Assembly: GCF_004349195.1 (NCBI RefSeq)
Contig: NZ_SMLG01000013.1
Span: forward strand, 53,238 to 117,237
DNA length: 64,000 bases
Direction: 5' to 3'
Source: Flavobacterium rhamnosiphilum
GTDB lineage: Bacteria; Bacteroidota; Bacteroidia; Flavobacteriales; Flavobacteriaceae
Below the pieces are notes generated by a model. That model ran no database searches, had not been told where the DNA came from, and saw nothing but the letters and a program-made list of their open reading frames with translations. This document shows, piece by piece, positions 55,205-64,000 of this stretch; within the stretch, counting starts at the first letter, position 1; every line of letters begins with the position of its first letter. Made by a program: the position numbers and the translations under genes.

Positions 55205-56941
55205 ATGAGAATTAAAACCAAATTAAACTTGGGCGTTGGCTTACTTTTTCTAATGATAATTATTCTGTCATTAGTGGCTGCGTTTTATATTTTTTCGATA
55301 AAAAAAGACACCGAAAATATTCTGAAAGCGAATTACAATACGCTCGAATATTCTCGGAACATGCTCCTTTCATTAGATGAAATTAATGTCGATGAAGAAA
55401 AAGCAATTGTTGTTTTTGAAACGAATCTTAAGAATCAGATTGCCAATATTACGGAGATTGGCGAAGATAAAGTGACGTATAATTTGCAAAAAAGTTTTGA
55501 TTTTTTAGAAAAAAACAGGACTGATGAAACTATAAAAAACCAAATCCGTCAGGACATTTTCGAAATCATGAAATTGAACATGATTGCCATTAAAGAGAAA
55601 AGCGATATTGCTTCACATACCGCAGAAACCGCTAATTTATGGATTGCCATTACAGGTACGCTTTGCTTCTTGATTGCGTTCAATTTATTAGTGAATTTGC
55701 CCAATAATATTGCCAATCCCATAAAAGAACTTACTGGAAGTATCAAAGAAATTGCCAATAAAAACTATTCGGAACGCGTGCATTTTATGAATCATAACGA
55801 GTATGGCGATTTGGCCAAATCGTTCAATACAATGGCACAAAAACTCGAGGAATACAGCAATAGCAATCTGCATAAGCTGTCCTTTGAAAAGAAACGATTG
55901 GAAACGTTGATTAACAATATGCACGACCCGATTATTGGTTTGGATAATCAAGGTGTAATTTTGTTTGCGAATGATGAAGCATTGAAAATTATGGGTTTAA
56001 AATCGGAAGAAGCTATCGGAAAATTGGCTTCAACTTTAGCATTAACAAATGATTTGATGAAATCCTTAATTGTAAATAATTTATCAAATGATCCCGAAAC
56101 TTCGGGACAGAAACCACTTCCGATGAAAATTTTTGCCGATGGAAAGGAAAGTTATTTCGAAAAAGAAACGGTAACAATTACTATAAAACCAACGGGTGAA
56201 GACCAAACCATCATTATTGGTGATGTGATTATTTTAAGAAATATTACTGTTTTTAAAGAATTGGATTTTGCTAAAACTAATTTCATTGCCACCGTTTCAC
56301 ATGAGTTGAAAACCCCAATCGCTTCGATTAAAATGAGTTTGCAATTGCTTGAAAAACCAGCAACAGGAAGTATCAATACCGACCAAAAACAGCTTATTGA
56401 CGGCATCAAAGAGGACAGCCAGCGATTGCTTAAAATCACAGGGGAATTACTGGAATTATCACAACTGGAAACCGGAAATATTCAGTTGAATATGGAAAAA
56501 AGTAATCCGTATGAGATTATAAATTATGCCATTGAAGCGATAAAAGTGCAAGCCGAACAAAAGCAAATTGAATTGCGGATTGAAGCGGAGCATAATTTGC
56601 CGGAAGTGAAGGCTGACAGTGAAAAGACGGCTTGGGTTTTAATCAATTTTCTAACCAATGCTATTCGGTATTCTTCTGAAAATAGCAGTATTACGGTACA
56701 ATTGAAAAAAGAAAATAATCAGATTGCTTTTCAAGTGATTGATACCGGAAAAGGAATTGACAGCCGTTATAAAACTAAAATTTTCGATAAGTATTTTCAG
56801 GTTCCCGGCAGCCATAAATCTGGTACTGGATTGGGCTTAGCCATCAGCAAGGAATTTATTGAGGCGCAAGGAGGAACTATTGGTATTGAAAGTGAATTAG
56901 GATTGGGAAGTACTTTTTATTTTAAATTGGGTATTGTATGA
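55205..56941 (+). CDS. Membrane HAMP-PAS histidine kinase of the kdp system
   Basis: 578 residues: transmembrane helix ~7-29, periplasmic sensor ~30-145, second helix ~148-168, HAMP domain (NNIANPIKELTGSIKEIANKNYS, ~165-220), PAS domain (INNMHDPIIGLDNQGVI, ~238-345), HisKA with phospho-acceptor His366 (ATVSHELKTPIASI) and HATPase (NFLTNAIRYSSE, DTGKGID, GTGLGLAISKEF). It lies 196 bases after the kinase-less KdpD. It most likely phosphorylates the sigma54-type regulator upstream of kdp, in place of a one-chain KdpD. Partner specificity is inferred from clustering. Confidence 0.92.
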   Translation: MRIKTKLNLGVGLLFLMIIILSLVAAFYIFSIKKDTENILKANYNTLEYSRNMLLSLDEINVDEEKAIVVFETNLKNQIANITEIGEDKVTYNLQKSFDFLEKNRTDETIKNQIRQDIFEIMKLNMIAIKEKSDIASHTAETANLWIAITGTLCFLIAFNLLVNLPNNIANPIKELTGSIKEIANKNYSERVHFMNHNEYGDLAKSFNTMAQKLEEYSNSNLHKLSFEKKRLETLINNMHDPIIGLDNQGVILFANDEALKIMGLKSEEAIGKLASTLALTNDLMKSLIVNNLSNDPETSGQKPLPMKIFADGKESYFEKETVTITIKPTGEDQTIIIGDVIILRNITVFKELDFAKTNFIATVSHELKTPIASIKMSLQLLEKPATGSINTDQKQLIDGIKEDSQRLLKITGELLELSQLETGNIQLNMEKSNPYEIINYAIEAIKVQAEQKQIELRIEAEHNLPEVKADSEKTAWVLINFLTNAIRYSSENSSITVQLKKENNQIAFQVIDTGKGIDSRYKTKIFDKYFQVPGSHKSGTGLGLAISKEFIEAQGGTIGIESELGLGSTFYFKLGIV

Positions 56942-56990
56942 TTGAAGGATCTGAATTTTTGAAATCAATAGAAATTCAATAGTAAGTACT

Positions 56991-57014
56991 ATGACTGTCC
57001 GCAAAGCGGACTAA
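56991..57014. repeat. Hairpin copy 1 (GTCCGC-AAA-GCGGAC)
   Basis: A 6-bp perfect stem GTCCGC/GCGGAC with AAA loop inside the sequence ATGACTGTCCGC..GCGGACTAA. The same unit with a TTT loop recurs at 57171-57194. Confidence 0.75.
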
Positions 57015-57047
57015 ATTTACAGGACACAAATACCTTGAAAAAGTGAA

Positions 57048-57122
57048 CCACGAATTACACAAATTTTCACTAATTTTTAAAAAATTAAAATAGGAATTCG
57101 CGGCAATTTGTGTAATTCGTGG
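57048..57122. repeat. Palindrome with CCACGAATTACACAAATT arms
   Basis: 57048-57065 and 57105-57122 are inverted copies. A single left arm also occurs at 55077-55094 ahead of the histidine kinase gene, and the right outer flank matches 17574-17591. So this is a dispersed repeat family. Confidence 0.8.
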
Positions 57123-57170
57123 CAAAAAATAGGTGTTTATTTTTTTGGTATTATTTTCTTATTAATAAAT

Positions 57171-57335
57171 ATGACTGTCCGCTTTGCGGACTAACATTGT
57201 TTTTTGCCACAGATTTAAAAGATTTCCACAGATTAGAGAAAAGTGAATTAGATTTATTAGGGAAAATCCGTGAAAATCTTTTAAATCTGTGAGCAAAAGT
57301 ATTGTTTGCTATTAGTTACGGATAGTCATATTAAT
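57171..57335. repeat. Composite palindromic element
   Basis: The outer left sequence around ATGACTGTCCG (57171-57181, preceded by TTATTAATAAAT) has an inverted partner CGGATAGTCATATTAATAA at 57319-57337. Inside lies a 27-bp inverted repeat (57208-57234 with 57265-57291; core CACAGATTTAAAAGATTT) with two mismatches. The nested layout looks like one element inserted into another. Confidence 0.7.
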
Positions 57336-57435
57336 AAAAGCCTTTCAAAGCTTCGATTGTTTCGTACTCGGTCAAACTTAAATCATCGTGTAGTTTTATA
57401 GTATTTCTGTTGCCATCTTCGGCTCTGACCCAGAA
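57331..57435 (-). pseudogene. Orphan C-terminal coding fragment
   Basis: On the minus strand 34 codons read FWVRAEDGNRNTIKLHDDL then SLTEYETIEALKGFY and stop. There is an in-frame stop just upstream and no start. It is protein-like, but I could not place it in a family. Its 3' end lies exactly at the border of the composite palindrome, suggesting the remainder was lost by a rearrangement there. Confidence 0.35.
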
Positions 57436-57890
57436 TTATCTGGAGTCATTTTATTGAAACATCACCCCTGTATTTTTTGGAATTTTGGTGTAATATGGCC
57501 TGTATTTTAAGAAAAAATATCTTTTTTTATCCCTTAAAAAGCGCTGAACGTTGACAATTATGTATTTTATCGATAAAACAAGTTTTTTGTCGATATTATG
57601 GAGAGAAATGTCTGCTCATTCGTACTTTCGTGTCCGAAAATTTCAGAGGTTATTGATTGGTATTTAGATAAAATTTACTCTAAAAAAAATAGTTTTAATT
57701 TCAATTGTTGTCATCCAAAAATAAAAAGCAGGGGTAATCTTCCGTATTGATACTTAGTAACAAATAATTTTCTGTATATCAATTGGATATGTATAAGAGG
57801 CAATTTTAAAATTGAATTACCCGACTTAACTGAAATATGAAAAAAGAATTTTACCTCTTCATTAAAGTGAATAACTAGATTGTTAAAAGT

Positions 57891-59021
57891 ATGACCATAG
57901 ATAATTGGCCTAAACACATTCAAAAGTATCTGTTTCTTCTTAAGGATGGTTTTTTTGAATTCCCTTATTTATTCAATTCTCCAGAAGTAATGCTGGACAG
58001 TATAATAAAATTGCCAATTACCGATCATGTGCCTTCAAAACAAAGTATCTATTTAAATACTCCTCTTTATGAAGCAACGATGCGTTATCGTAAAATTGAA
58101 GAGGGTTTTTGGCTTTTGGCAACGGATATGGACGTCAGGGAAAATATAATTGCTAAATCAGGTTATGATAATAATCAATCAAGTGACTATTATTTACTGA
58201 CATTTTCTGTGTTTGAATATAAATTTCCTTTCAAAGATTCTGACGATGTTAGACTTCTGAGTACTTGTTGGACTTTCAGCAAGCCAGAAACCGAAGTGAC
58301 AACCTATTTTTATAAGGGTACAACTGGTAAGTTTTTTAGTTTTGCCATCAATAAGAAATGGGCTGATCAAAATCTTTCCTCTAAAAAAATCCCTCAAAGG
58401 AAGGCTATCAAAAAGTTTTTAAATGGTAAAAAAGGTTCTTATACTTGGTTAAACATCGCACCAAAAGCACATGATTTGGCAAAAAAAATCACAAAAAACT
58501 TAGAACCCGAATGTGAAGGTGGATTTGACAGTGTAAATTTTAAAAAAGACTGTATGAAGTTAATTATCGAATTTTTTGATAATTCTTTTGAGGACAACCG
58601 GATTTTAGATAATGTTTCGTTAAGCAATTTAGATTATTATAATGTTGCCAAGGCCGAGAAAATGATTTTGCATAATTTACATCTTCCTTTCGTAGGGATT
58701 GGATGTATTGCAAAGGATGTAAATACTTCGCCCACAAAATTAAAATCAAATTTTAAAGCGGTGTTTGGTTTTTCAATGTTGCAATATCACAAAGAAAAAA
58801 ACATGCTTCTGGCCATGCAATTGATTCAAAATTCGGATATCCATATCCAAAATATTGCGACAGTAACCGGTTATGACTGTGCCGGTAGGTTTGCCTCCAA
58901 ATTTAAAAAACGCTTTGGCAAACTTCCATCTGAAGTGCGTTTTTTATTTACTTCGAATGCTTTTATTCCAATTATTTTCACTTTGAATAATTATTTTTCT
59001 GATTTTAATCATCTTTTTTAA
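57891..59021 (+). CDS. AraC family transcriptional regulator
   Basis: 376 residues. The N-terminal ~250 residues form an unrecognised sensing part (YEATMRYRKIEEGFWLLATDMD, YLLTFSVFEYKF). The C-terminal ~100 residues are an AraC-type double HTH: LPFVGIGCIAKDVNTSPTKL, then KSNFKAVFGFSMLQYHKEK and IQNIATVTGYDCAGRFASKF with KKRFGKLPSEVRF. The length matches a Bacteroidota subgroup with long N-terminal domains. The gene stands alone before the giant adhesin gene, which it might control; that is only proximity. No operator was identified. Confidence 0.85.
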   Translation: MTIDNWPKHIQKYLFLLKDGFFEFPYLFNSPEVMLDSIIKLPITDHVPSKQSIYLNTPLYEATMRYRKIEEGFWLLATDMDVRENIIAKSGYDNNQSSDYYLLTFSVFEYKFPFKDSDDVRLLSTCWTFSKPETEVTTYFYKGTTGKFFSFAINKKWADQNLSSKKIPQRKAIKKFLNGKKGSYTWLNIAPKAHDLAKKITKNLEPECEGGFDSVNFKKDCMKLIIEFFDNSFEDNRILDNVSLSNLDYYNVAKAEKMILHNLHLPFVGIGCIAKDVNTSPTKLKSNFKAVFGFSMLQYHKEKNMLLAMQLIQNSDIHIQNIATVTGYDCAGRFASKFKKRFGKLPSEVRFLFTSNAFIPIIFTLNNYFSDFNHLF

Positions 59022-59413
59022 CGCATTTGTTTTTTTAATTTTAAATGTATAAATAGTTGATTGTTATCGTTTTGTGAAATATTAAAGTCGATTTTGATAC
59101 GCTTATTTTTTTAAGTAAATACTGTAAATCTAACAAACAGTAAAAATGTCCGAATTGACTATTTAGCCAATTTTTTCCCTTTTATTTTTGATTCCAAAAT
59201 TAATTAACAGTATTAACTTGAATTCGATTATTATTTTGTTCCGTTAGGAACTATACATTAATCTGCAGGTATAATCCCTATGGGATAATTTGTATTGAAA
59301 ATCAATTGATTAATCATCGCATTCAGGTTGTTAGTATTCCTATGAAATTCTCTAGATATATCCTTATAAGTCACATGTTAAAAAAATTATTCTGTACAAA
59401 TACAAAGTTTTCA
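59022..59413. other. Leader region of the giant adhesin gene
   Basis: 392 bases, AT-rich. A small dyad ATAATCCC-TAT-GGGATAAT occurs near 59271-59289. In-frame ATG codons at 59342 and 59375 could extend the adhesin N terminus, but the signal peptide begins at 59414. No other gene is supported. Confidence 0.5.
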
Positions 59414-62400
59414 ATGATGAAAAATTTTTCGCTTATTGCACTGTTTCTAATCCTATCCTTTAGCAAGGTAAGTGGTCAAACACCTGGATTAATTGTTGAG
59501 CCTGCTACTGGCGCTTCTCGATCTGTCTTGGATCCTAATAATGATGGTTATATTTCAACATCAACTGCTGGATTTTTGGGGAATGACAAAATTAATAGCG
59601 AAATAACTTACAGAACATTGATTGCTGCAGGTAGCGAACCCAGTTCTGATGTTAGAAATGGTCCTAATTGTGGATTCTCTGATTTTGTTGAATCGGTATC
59701 AGGAGGTATTGATCCTGTTTTTCATTATTCTAATGCAACAAACTGGTTGTTTCGGTTTAGAATGGCTAGTATTGCGCCAAATGCAAAAAGTTATTCCATT
59801 TTAATTGATACTGATGGTAAATTTGGATCGACTGGTCCAAATGCTGACCCAACTTATACACCATCTAATCCAGGCTTTGAAGTAGAAATAGTTTTAGCTA
59901 CGAAATTTGGGGCTAGAATTTATAACTTGGAAGCTGCTTGCGGAGCGAACCTTGTTAAGTCATATCCTGTTGATAGAATACAAAAATCTATTGCAGCTTC
60001 TACTGAATGTAATCCTATGAACTTCTTTTTAGAATTTTATGTTGATTGGGCTGATTTAACACCACTTGGATTTAATCAGAATACTGCAATGCGATATGCT
60101 ATTGTTGATAATATGGCAGCAGATAAGTCTACAATTTGTAGTCCAAGTTCTGCCTCAGATATTGGGGGTGTAAATGATACCGCTTGCGGAAGTTTAGAAA
60201 ATTGCTTTACCGAAGTTATAAATAATCAGCCACCTTGCTCTCCAAGTTCTACCACTACGTGTGTTTTTTCAGATTGCCCTGTAATAACTTTGCCTTTGTC
60301 ACCGGGAGCTACTACAGTAAACGGAACTTCTACAGAAGCAAACGGAACGACTATTCGAGTTTATAAAAATACAGTTTTAATAGGTTCAACTACTGTAACT
60401 GGAGGAGGTACTTGGTCATTAACTGGAATTTCGCCAGCATTTGTAATTGGTGACAAGATTTCTGCAACTGCACAAGCAACAGGAGAAGTAGTGTCGGGAA
60501 CGAATTGTAATAATGCCACAACGGTTAATGATGTTTGTACTCCTATGCCTACTTCAGTAGCAGCAAGTGTTAATAAAGGGTTTACAGGAACGGGAGTTAT
60601 AGGTGCTCAAATTAAGGTTTATTTTAATAATACTCTCCTTAATCCTAATGGAGGAAATATATGGACTGCAGGCTCACCAAATACTATTACTGTTGATAAT
60701 GCTGGAAATTATTTATGGAAATGCGATCCAGGTTCAGGACAAACAACTAGCTCTACGTCAGGATCGCCATGTCTTGCTGATGGGAATTATAAAATAACAC
60801 AAACATTGTCAGGGAAATGTGAATCTGCTCCTGTTTGGGTTTCTATTGGAATTAATTGCACTGTTGCCAACACCACCACCACACCAAGTATTATAACAAC
60901 AGTAATTCCTTCAACTACATCTATCACAGGTTCAGTTCCATCGCCAGATAATATATCAGGTGTAGCTGTAATGTTATTTGTTAATGATTTTCAAGTAGGA
61001 GCAACAACTACCAATGCATCGGGTTCTTGGACAATAGGATCTTTAAGTTTAAAAGTTTGTGATGTAATAACAGTAAAAGCAATTAGAACTGGAAAATGTA
61101 TATCGCTCAGTCCAGCGGCTATTAAAATAAGTGGAGGAATATCTACAGCACCGGAAATTACAGGGACTTATTGTGGGACAACAACGAGTGTTCGTGGTAC
61201 TTCATCAGAACCAAACGGGACTTTTATACAATTGTATAATGGTGCAGCTACAATAGGTTCACCAATAACTGTTTCTAATGGTTTATGGACAGTTTCAGGA
61301 ATTAGTATAGCTCCAGGAATTACAATAACCGCAAAGGCTACAAATTCAACGGATTGTGAGTCTGAAAGTGTGGCGTCTGCAGGCGTTCTGGTTGGATCAC
61401 AAACGGCAAATGCTGTTACTATTACTCCAGCATCAATTGTAGAATTCACAACTTTCATTTCGGGAACAGGTACCAATGGGGATACTATAAAATTATATAT
61501 CGATGGCTACCCAGTTTATACTGATTTAGCAGAAACAACCTTGGCTACAGCTGTGGTTGCAGGTACTTCTTGGACAATATCAACAATTTATGCTAATGCA
61601 TTATATTCAGGAGGAAAAGTAACGGCCACAGCCACGAGTGGATCAAATTGCGAAGGGCCGAAATCTGATGAAACCCCCGTTACTTGTAGCCCTCCATCAA
61701 AAACTTTAACGGTAAATCCGGATAACACAACCGTGTGCTCAGGAAGTGTCGTTGCTAATGTTCAAGTTGAATCTTCTCAAACGGGTGTGGTTTATCAAAT
61801 TTTTAATAATACGCTTTCGGCAAATTCAGGGGCATCTATATTAGGAACTGGAGGAACGATTACTTTAACTTCTGCCACACTTACTGCAAATGCAACATTG
61901 TCTATAAAAGCAATTAAATTTCCTTTTGGTTCTTGTACGGAAACACTTGACGAAACGGTAACCGTTACCGTAAATGCTGTTCCAACTTTGTCCTTAGCGG
62001 TAGGTTCGGATGCAACCTCAATTTGTGCTAACACTTCAACAAACATAACTGTTGCCCTTTCTGAAGTTGGTTTTAATTATCAATTAAGGAATAATGCAAA
62101 TAACTCCAATATTGGTTCTGTAGTTGCAGGAACGGGTGGTACTATCAATTTGCCAACGGGTAGTCTCTCTGCTACGACTACATTCAATGTGACAGCCACA
62201 GGAGTTGCTCCTTCAAGTTGTACCGGGCAATTGACAGCTACTAAAACAATTACAATAATATCAGCACCTACAGCGCCTACAGCTGCAAACGTTAATAGAG
62301 ACAATTTCAATTCTGACGATGCAGGGACTATTGATTTAAGTGTAAGCGGAGGTTCCGGTACGCAGGTTGCTTGGTTTACATCAAGCTGTGGCGGAACGGC

Positions 62401-64000
62401 AATGGGTACAGGAAATCCTTTGACTATTGCTTCGCCGACCATAACAACAACTTATTATGCACGTTGGGAGGATGGGACATGTTCTTCTTCTTGTCAAAGT
62501 GTAACGGTAACGGTGGTAGCTAGCGACAATGTTTTGTGGCTCAAAGCCGATAAAGGAGTGAATGCCCCAGCCTCTGTTCCGGCAGATGGGACTACTCTTA
62601 CTACTTGGTATGATTTATCTTCGGGTACGGTTCAAAATGGTGTTCAGGCAACTGCAGTTTCGGGACAATCAGAAACTTCACTGCCTGTTATGCCCACTTA
62701 CAAGTATGATGTGGCGACCAGTATAAATTTCAACCCTGTAATGCAGTTTGATGCCGCCGCGGCTGCCGGATTAGGAAATGCAGTTCAGATGGATACCCCG
62801 ACAGCTTTATCTCAAACTATTTTTGTGGTATTTAAAGCTGCGGGAACAGGAGGTTCTCAATATGACCAAGGTTTACTGTATGGTGGTGATATTTCAAGCC
62901 CGGGAGTATCAAATTCAGATATGTCTTTTGGTATTGCAAATACAAGTAAGCTTTCTTTTGGAGGAGGTTCAAATGGTGATTATTATAACCAAGGTGATTT
63001 TGGGTTGCTTGGTTTGCCTTCCATAGGTGTTTTGAAAAGAGAGGTTATTAATAATGATGATGTAAATTATAGTTTGTATGCGAATGGAGCAACGGATGAG
63101 GTAAATATATCTGCCAAATATATTACGCCGGCTGCCACTGGAGCAGGTTTGCCTTTAACTAATAGTGTCAGATTGGGTAAACATTTTTCGGCATTTGCAG
63201 ATTCAAATGCGGATGCTAAATTGAATGGTTCAATTGCAGAAGTGTTGGTCTATAATAGGGTTTTGACAGACGCAGAAAGAAAGACTGTAGAATCGTATTT
63301 GGCAATTAAATATGGTGTTACCATAACATCGGGGACGGATGTTTTGGGTGCTGCAATAGGAAATAATTCCTATGATTATGTAAATTCTGCAGGTACCGTT
63401 ATTTGGGTTTCGGATGCCACCTATAAATATGATGTTTTTAGTTTAGGCCGAGACGATCTTTATGGGTTGAATCAGCGCATTTCTAAAAGTATTGATGCTA
63501 ACAGCGTTCTTACGGTTTCTACAGATACTGGGTTGTCCAATCTCAATTTAGATTCTGCTCGTTTGGCCATAAACGGCGATAAGGAATTTATCCTTTTTGC
63601 CAATAATACGGGTAGTGCAGCACTACCTCTTCAGCAAGCTACAGAATTGCCCACTTCAATTACTACGCGATTAAATAGAGAATGGAAAACAAAACTAAGT
63701 AATACAGACGGCACAAATATTAGCGGTGTTTCTCTCAATTTTGATTTGACAGGCATAACGCTTACTGGAGCTACCGCTTCCAGTCTGGTATTGCTTATTG
63801 ATACGGATGGTGATGGTGATTTAACAACCGGAACGATAACCCAAAAAAGCGTTAGTTCTTATTCAGGGAGTCAAGCAGTTTTTAATAATATCACTTTCAA
63901 TAATGGAGAAGTGTTTACCTTAGGGGTTACAACCTTAACAAATACGGCACCAGTTGCGGTTGACGACACTTATTCAGTTGCCGAAGAAGGAACGATAACT
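59414..64000 (+). CDS. N-terminal 1529 residues of a giant secreted multidomain adhesin (3' end outside window)
   Basis: The frame is open from the ATG at 59414 to the window end. A signal peptide (FSLIALFLILSFSKVSGQ) precedes a ~270-residue head domain (EPATGASRSVLDPNNDGYIS with several cysteines). Ig-like repeats follow with Gly/Thr-rich sequence (VNGTSTEANGTTIRVYKN, VRGTSSEPNGTFIQLYNG, ~290-760). Then come cysteine-bearing PKD/SprB-like repeats (~760-1030). A concanavalin-like region runs ~1036-1305 (DNVLWLKADKGVNAPASVP to VESYLAIKYGVTI, as in DUF8202 proteins). The last visible part (APVAVDDTYSVAEEGT) opens a cadherin-like tandem repeat. It is expected to end in a T9SS sorting domain beyond the window. 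Likely a surface adhesin; ligand unknown. Confidence 0.87.
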   Translation, partial: MMKNFSLIALFLILSFSKVSGQTPGLIVEPATGASRSVLDPNNDGYISTSTAGFLGNDKINSEITYRTLIAAGSEPSSDVRNGPNCGFSDFVESVSGGIDPVFHYSNATNWLFRFRMASIAPNAKSYSILIDTDGKFGSTGPNADPTYTPSNPGFEVEIVLATKFGARIYNLEAACGANLVKSYPVDRIQKSIAASTECNPMNFFLEFYVDWADLTPLGFNQNTAMRYAIVDNMAADKSTICSPSSASDIGGVNDTACGSLENCFTEVINNQPPCSPSSTTTCVFSDCPVITLPLSPGATTVNGTSTEANGTTIRVYKNTVLIGSTTVTGGGTWSLTGISPAFVIGDKISATAQATGEVVSGTNCNNATTVNDVCTPMPTSVAASVNKGFTGTGVIGAQIKVYFNNTLLNPNGGNIWTAGSPNTITVDNAGNYLWKCDPGSGQTTSSTSGSPCLADGNYKITQTLSGKCESAPVWVSIGINCTVANTTTTPSIITTVIPSTTSITGSVPSPDNISGVAVMLFVNDFQVGATTTNASGSWTIGSLSLKVCDVITVKAIRTGKCISLSPAAIKISGGISTAPEITGTYCGTTTSVRGTSSEPNGTFIQLYNGAATIGSPITVSNGLWTVSGISIAPGITITAKATNSTDCESESVASAGVLVGSQTANAVTITPASIVEFTTFISGTGTNGDTIKLYIDGYPVYTDLAETTLATAVVAGTSWTISTIYANALYSGGKVTATATSGSNCEGPKSDETPVTCSPPSKTLTVNPDNTTVCSGSVVANVQVESSQTGVVYQIFNNTLSANSGASILGTGGTITLTSATLTANATLSIKAIKFPFGSCTETLDETVTVTVNAVPTLSLAVGSDATSICANTSTNITVALSEVGFNYQLRNNANNSNIGSVVAGTGGTINLPTGSLSATTTFNVTATGVAPSSCTGQLTATKTITIISAPTAPTAANVNRDNFNSDDAGTIDLSVSGGSGTQVAWFTSSCGGTAMGTGNPLTIASPTITTTYYARWEDGTCSSSCQSVTVTVVASDNVLWLKADKGVNAPASVPADGTTLTTWYDLSSGTVQNGVQATAVSGQSETSLPVMPTYKYDVATSINFNPVMQFDAAAAAGLGNAVQMDTPTALSQTIFVVFKAAGTGGSQYDQGLLYGGDISSPGVSNSDMSFGIANTSKLSFGGGSNGDYYNQGDFGLLGLPSIGVLKREVINNDDVNYSLYANGATDEVNISAKYITPAATGAGLPLTNSVRLGKHFSAFADSNADAKLNGSIAEVLVYNRVLTDAERKTVESYLAIKYGVTITSGTDVLGAAIGNNSYDYVNSAGTVIWVSDATYKYDVFSLGRDDLYGLNQRISKSIDANSVLTVSTDTGLSNLNLDSARLAINGDKEFILFANNTGSAALPLQQATELPTSITTRLNREWKTKLSNTDGTNISGVSLNFDLTGITLTGATASSLVLLIDTDGDGDLTTGTITQKSVSSYSGSQAVFNNITFNNGEVFTLGVTTLTNTAPVAVDDTYSVAEEGTIT

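Larger units (their letters stand above)
56942..57890. other. Non-coding region with stacked palindromes
   Basis: 949 bases with no intact gene. The first 400 hold several palindromic elements (56991-57014, 57048-57122, 57171-57335). A 34-codon orphan fragment on the minus strand follows at 57331-57435. The rest (57436-57890) is AT-rich, with no recognisable structure; it presumably contains the promoter of the AraC-type gene. Confidence 0.65.

Noticed and set aside
61168..62442. Three valine-rich open frames on the minus strand (61168-61476, 61795-62046, 62080-62442)
   Set aside because: They lie opposite the giant adhesin, whose Thr/Ala/Gly-rich codons give open antisense frames. Their composition is repetitive and no motif is present.

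Overview
The window reads as chromosomal DNA of a Flavobacterium-like member of the Bacteroidota. It is AT-rich, uses type IX secretion (T9SS) surface proteins with PorP/SprF partners, carries a SusC/SusD glycan-uptake pair, and has TTG-N20-TAnnTTcG promoters. This assignment comes from family content and base composition; no taxonomic search was possible.

Layout. Positions 1-2124 hold the end of a gliding-type T9SS adhesin and its PorP/SprF partner. Positions 2404-8400 carry a two-domain lipoprotein, a small orphan membrane gene framed by hairpins, catalase-peroxidase KatG and an S41 protease. Positions 8551-16315 (minus strand) form a sulfur-oxidation locus: TauE/SafE, a decayed metallo-beta-lactamase-fold gene, DUF202, MFS, TlpA-like thioredoxin, two YeeE/YedE half-transporters, a TsdA-type dihaem cytochrome, a secreted DsrE protein and a Tat-exported SoxB-like hydrolase. 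A 22-bp perfect hairpin ends the run.

Positions 16620-25271 hold a DMT transporter and then an amino-sugar catabolic group: NagB fused to a PIG-L deacetylase domain, an FHS-family sugar transporter, a nucleotidyltransferase and a GHMP sugar kinase. A divergent LacI regulator and a CBM9-like protein follow. Positions 26453-45283 are a polysaccharide-utilisation locus: SusC, SusD, arylsulfate sulfotransferase-like protein, a second TsdA-type cytochrome, a DUF6067 glycoside hydrolase, DUF5107-TPR, M1 aminopeptidase, DUF5077/DUF3472 and a GH109-like enzyme. The kinase promoter and the susC promoter share a module of about 60 bp: two 14-bp LacI-like operators exactly 23 bp apart, followed by the same promoter. 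This ties uptake to catabolism. The enzyme set points to an N-acetylhexosamine-rich, perhaps sulfated or protein-linked glycan.

Positions 45607-56941 are a kdp potassium-uptake system: a sigma54-type (GAFTGA) response regulator, a 93-aa protein, two tiny membrane peptides (the second is KdpF), KdpA, KdpB, KdpC, a porin, a kinase-less KdpD and a separate histidine kinase. Its spacers are full of repeats: a MITE-like palindrome, 27 hexamers and 12 heptamers. Positions 56942-57890 hold stacked palindromes, followed by an AraC regulator and the first 1529 codons of a giant secreted adhesin that runs off the window.

The most interesting leads are the sulfur locus with its eroded MBL gene, the pairing of arylsulfotransferase with a TsdA-like cytochrome in a glycan locus, the shared operator-promoter module, and the rewired Kdp signalling. 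No rRNA, tRNA, CRISPR array or intact insertion sequence was seen.
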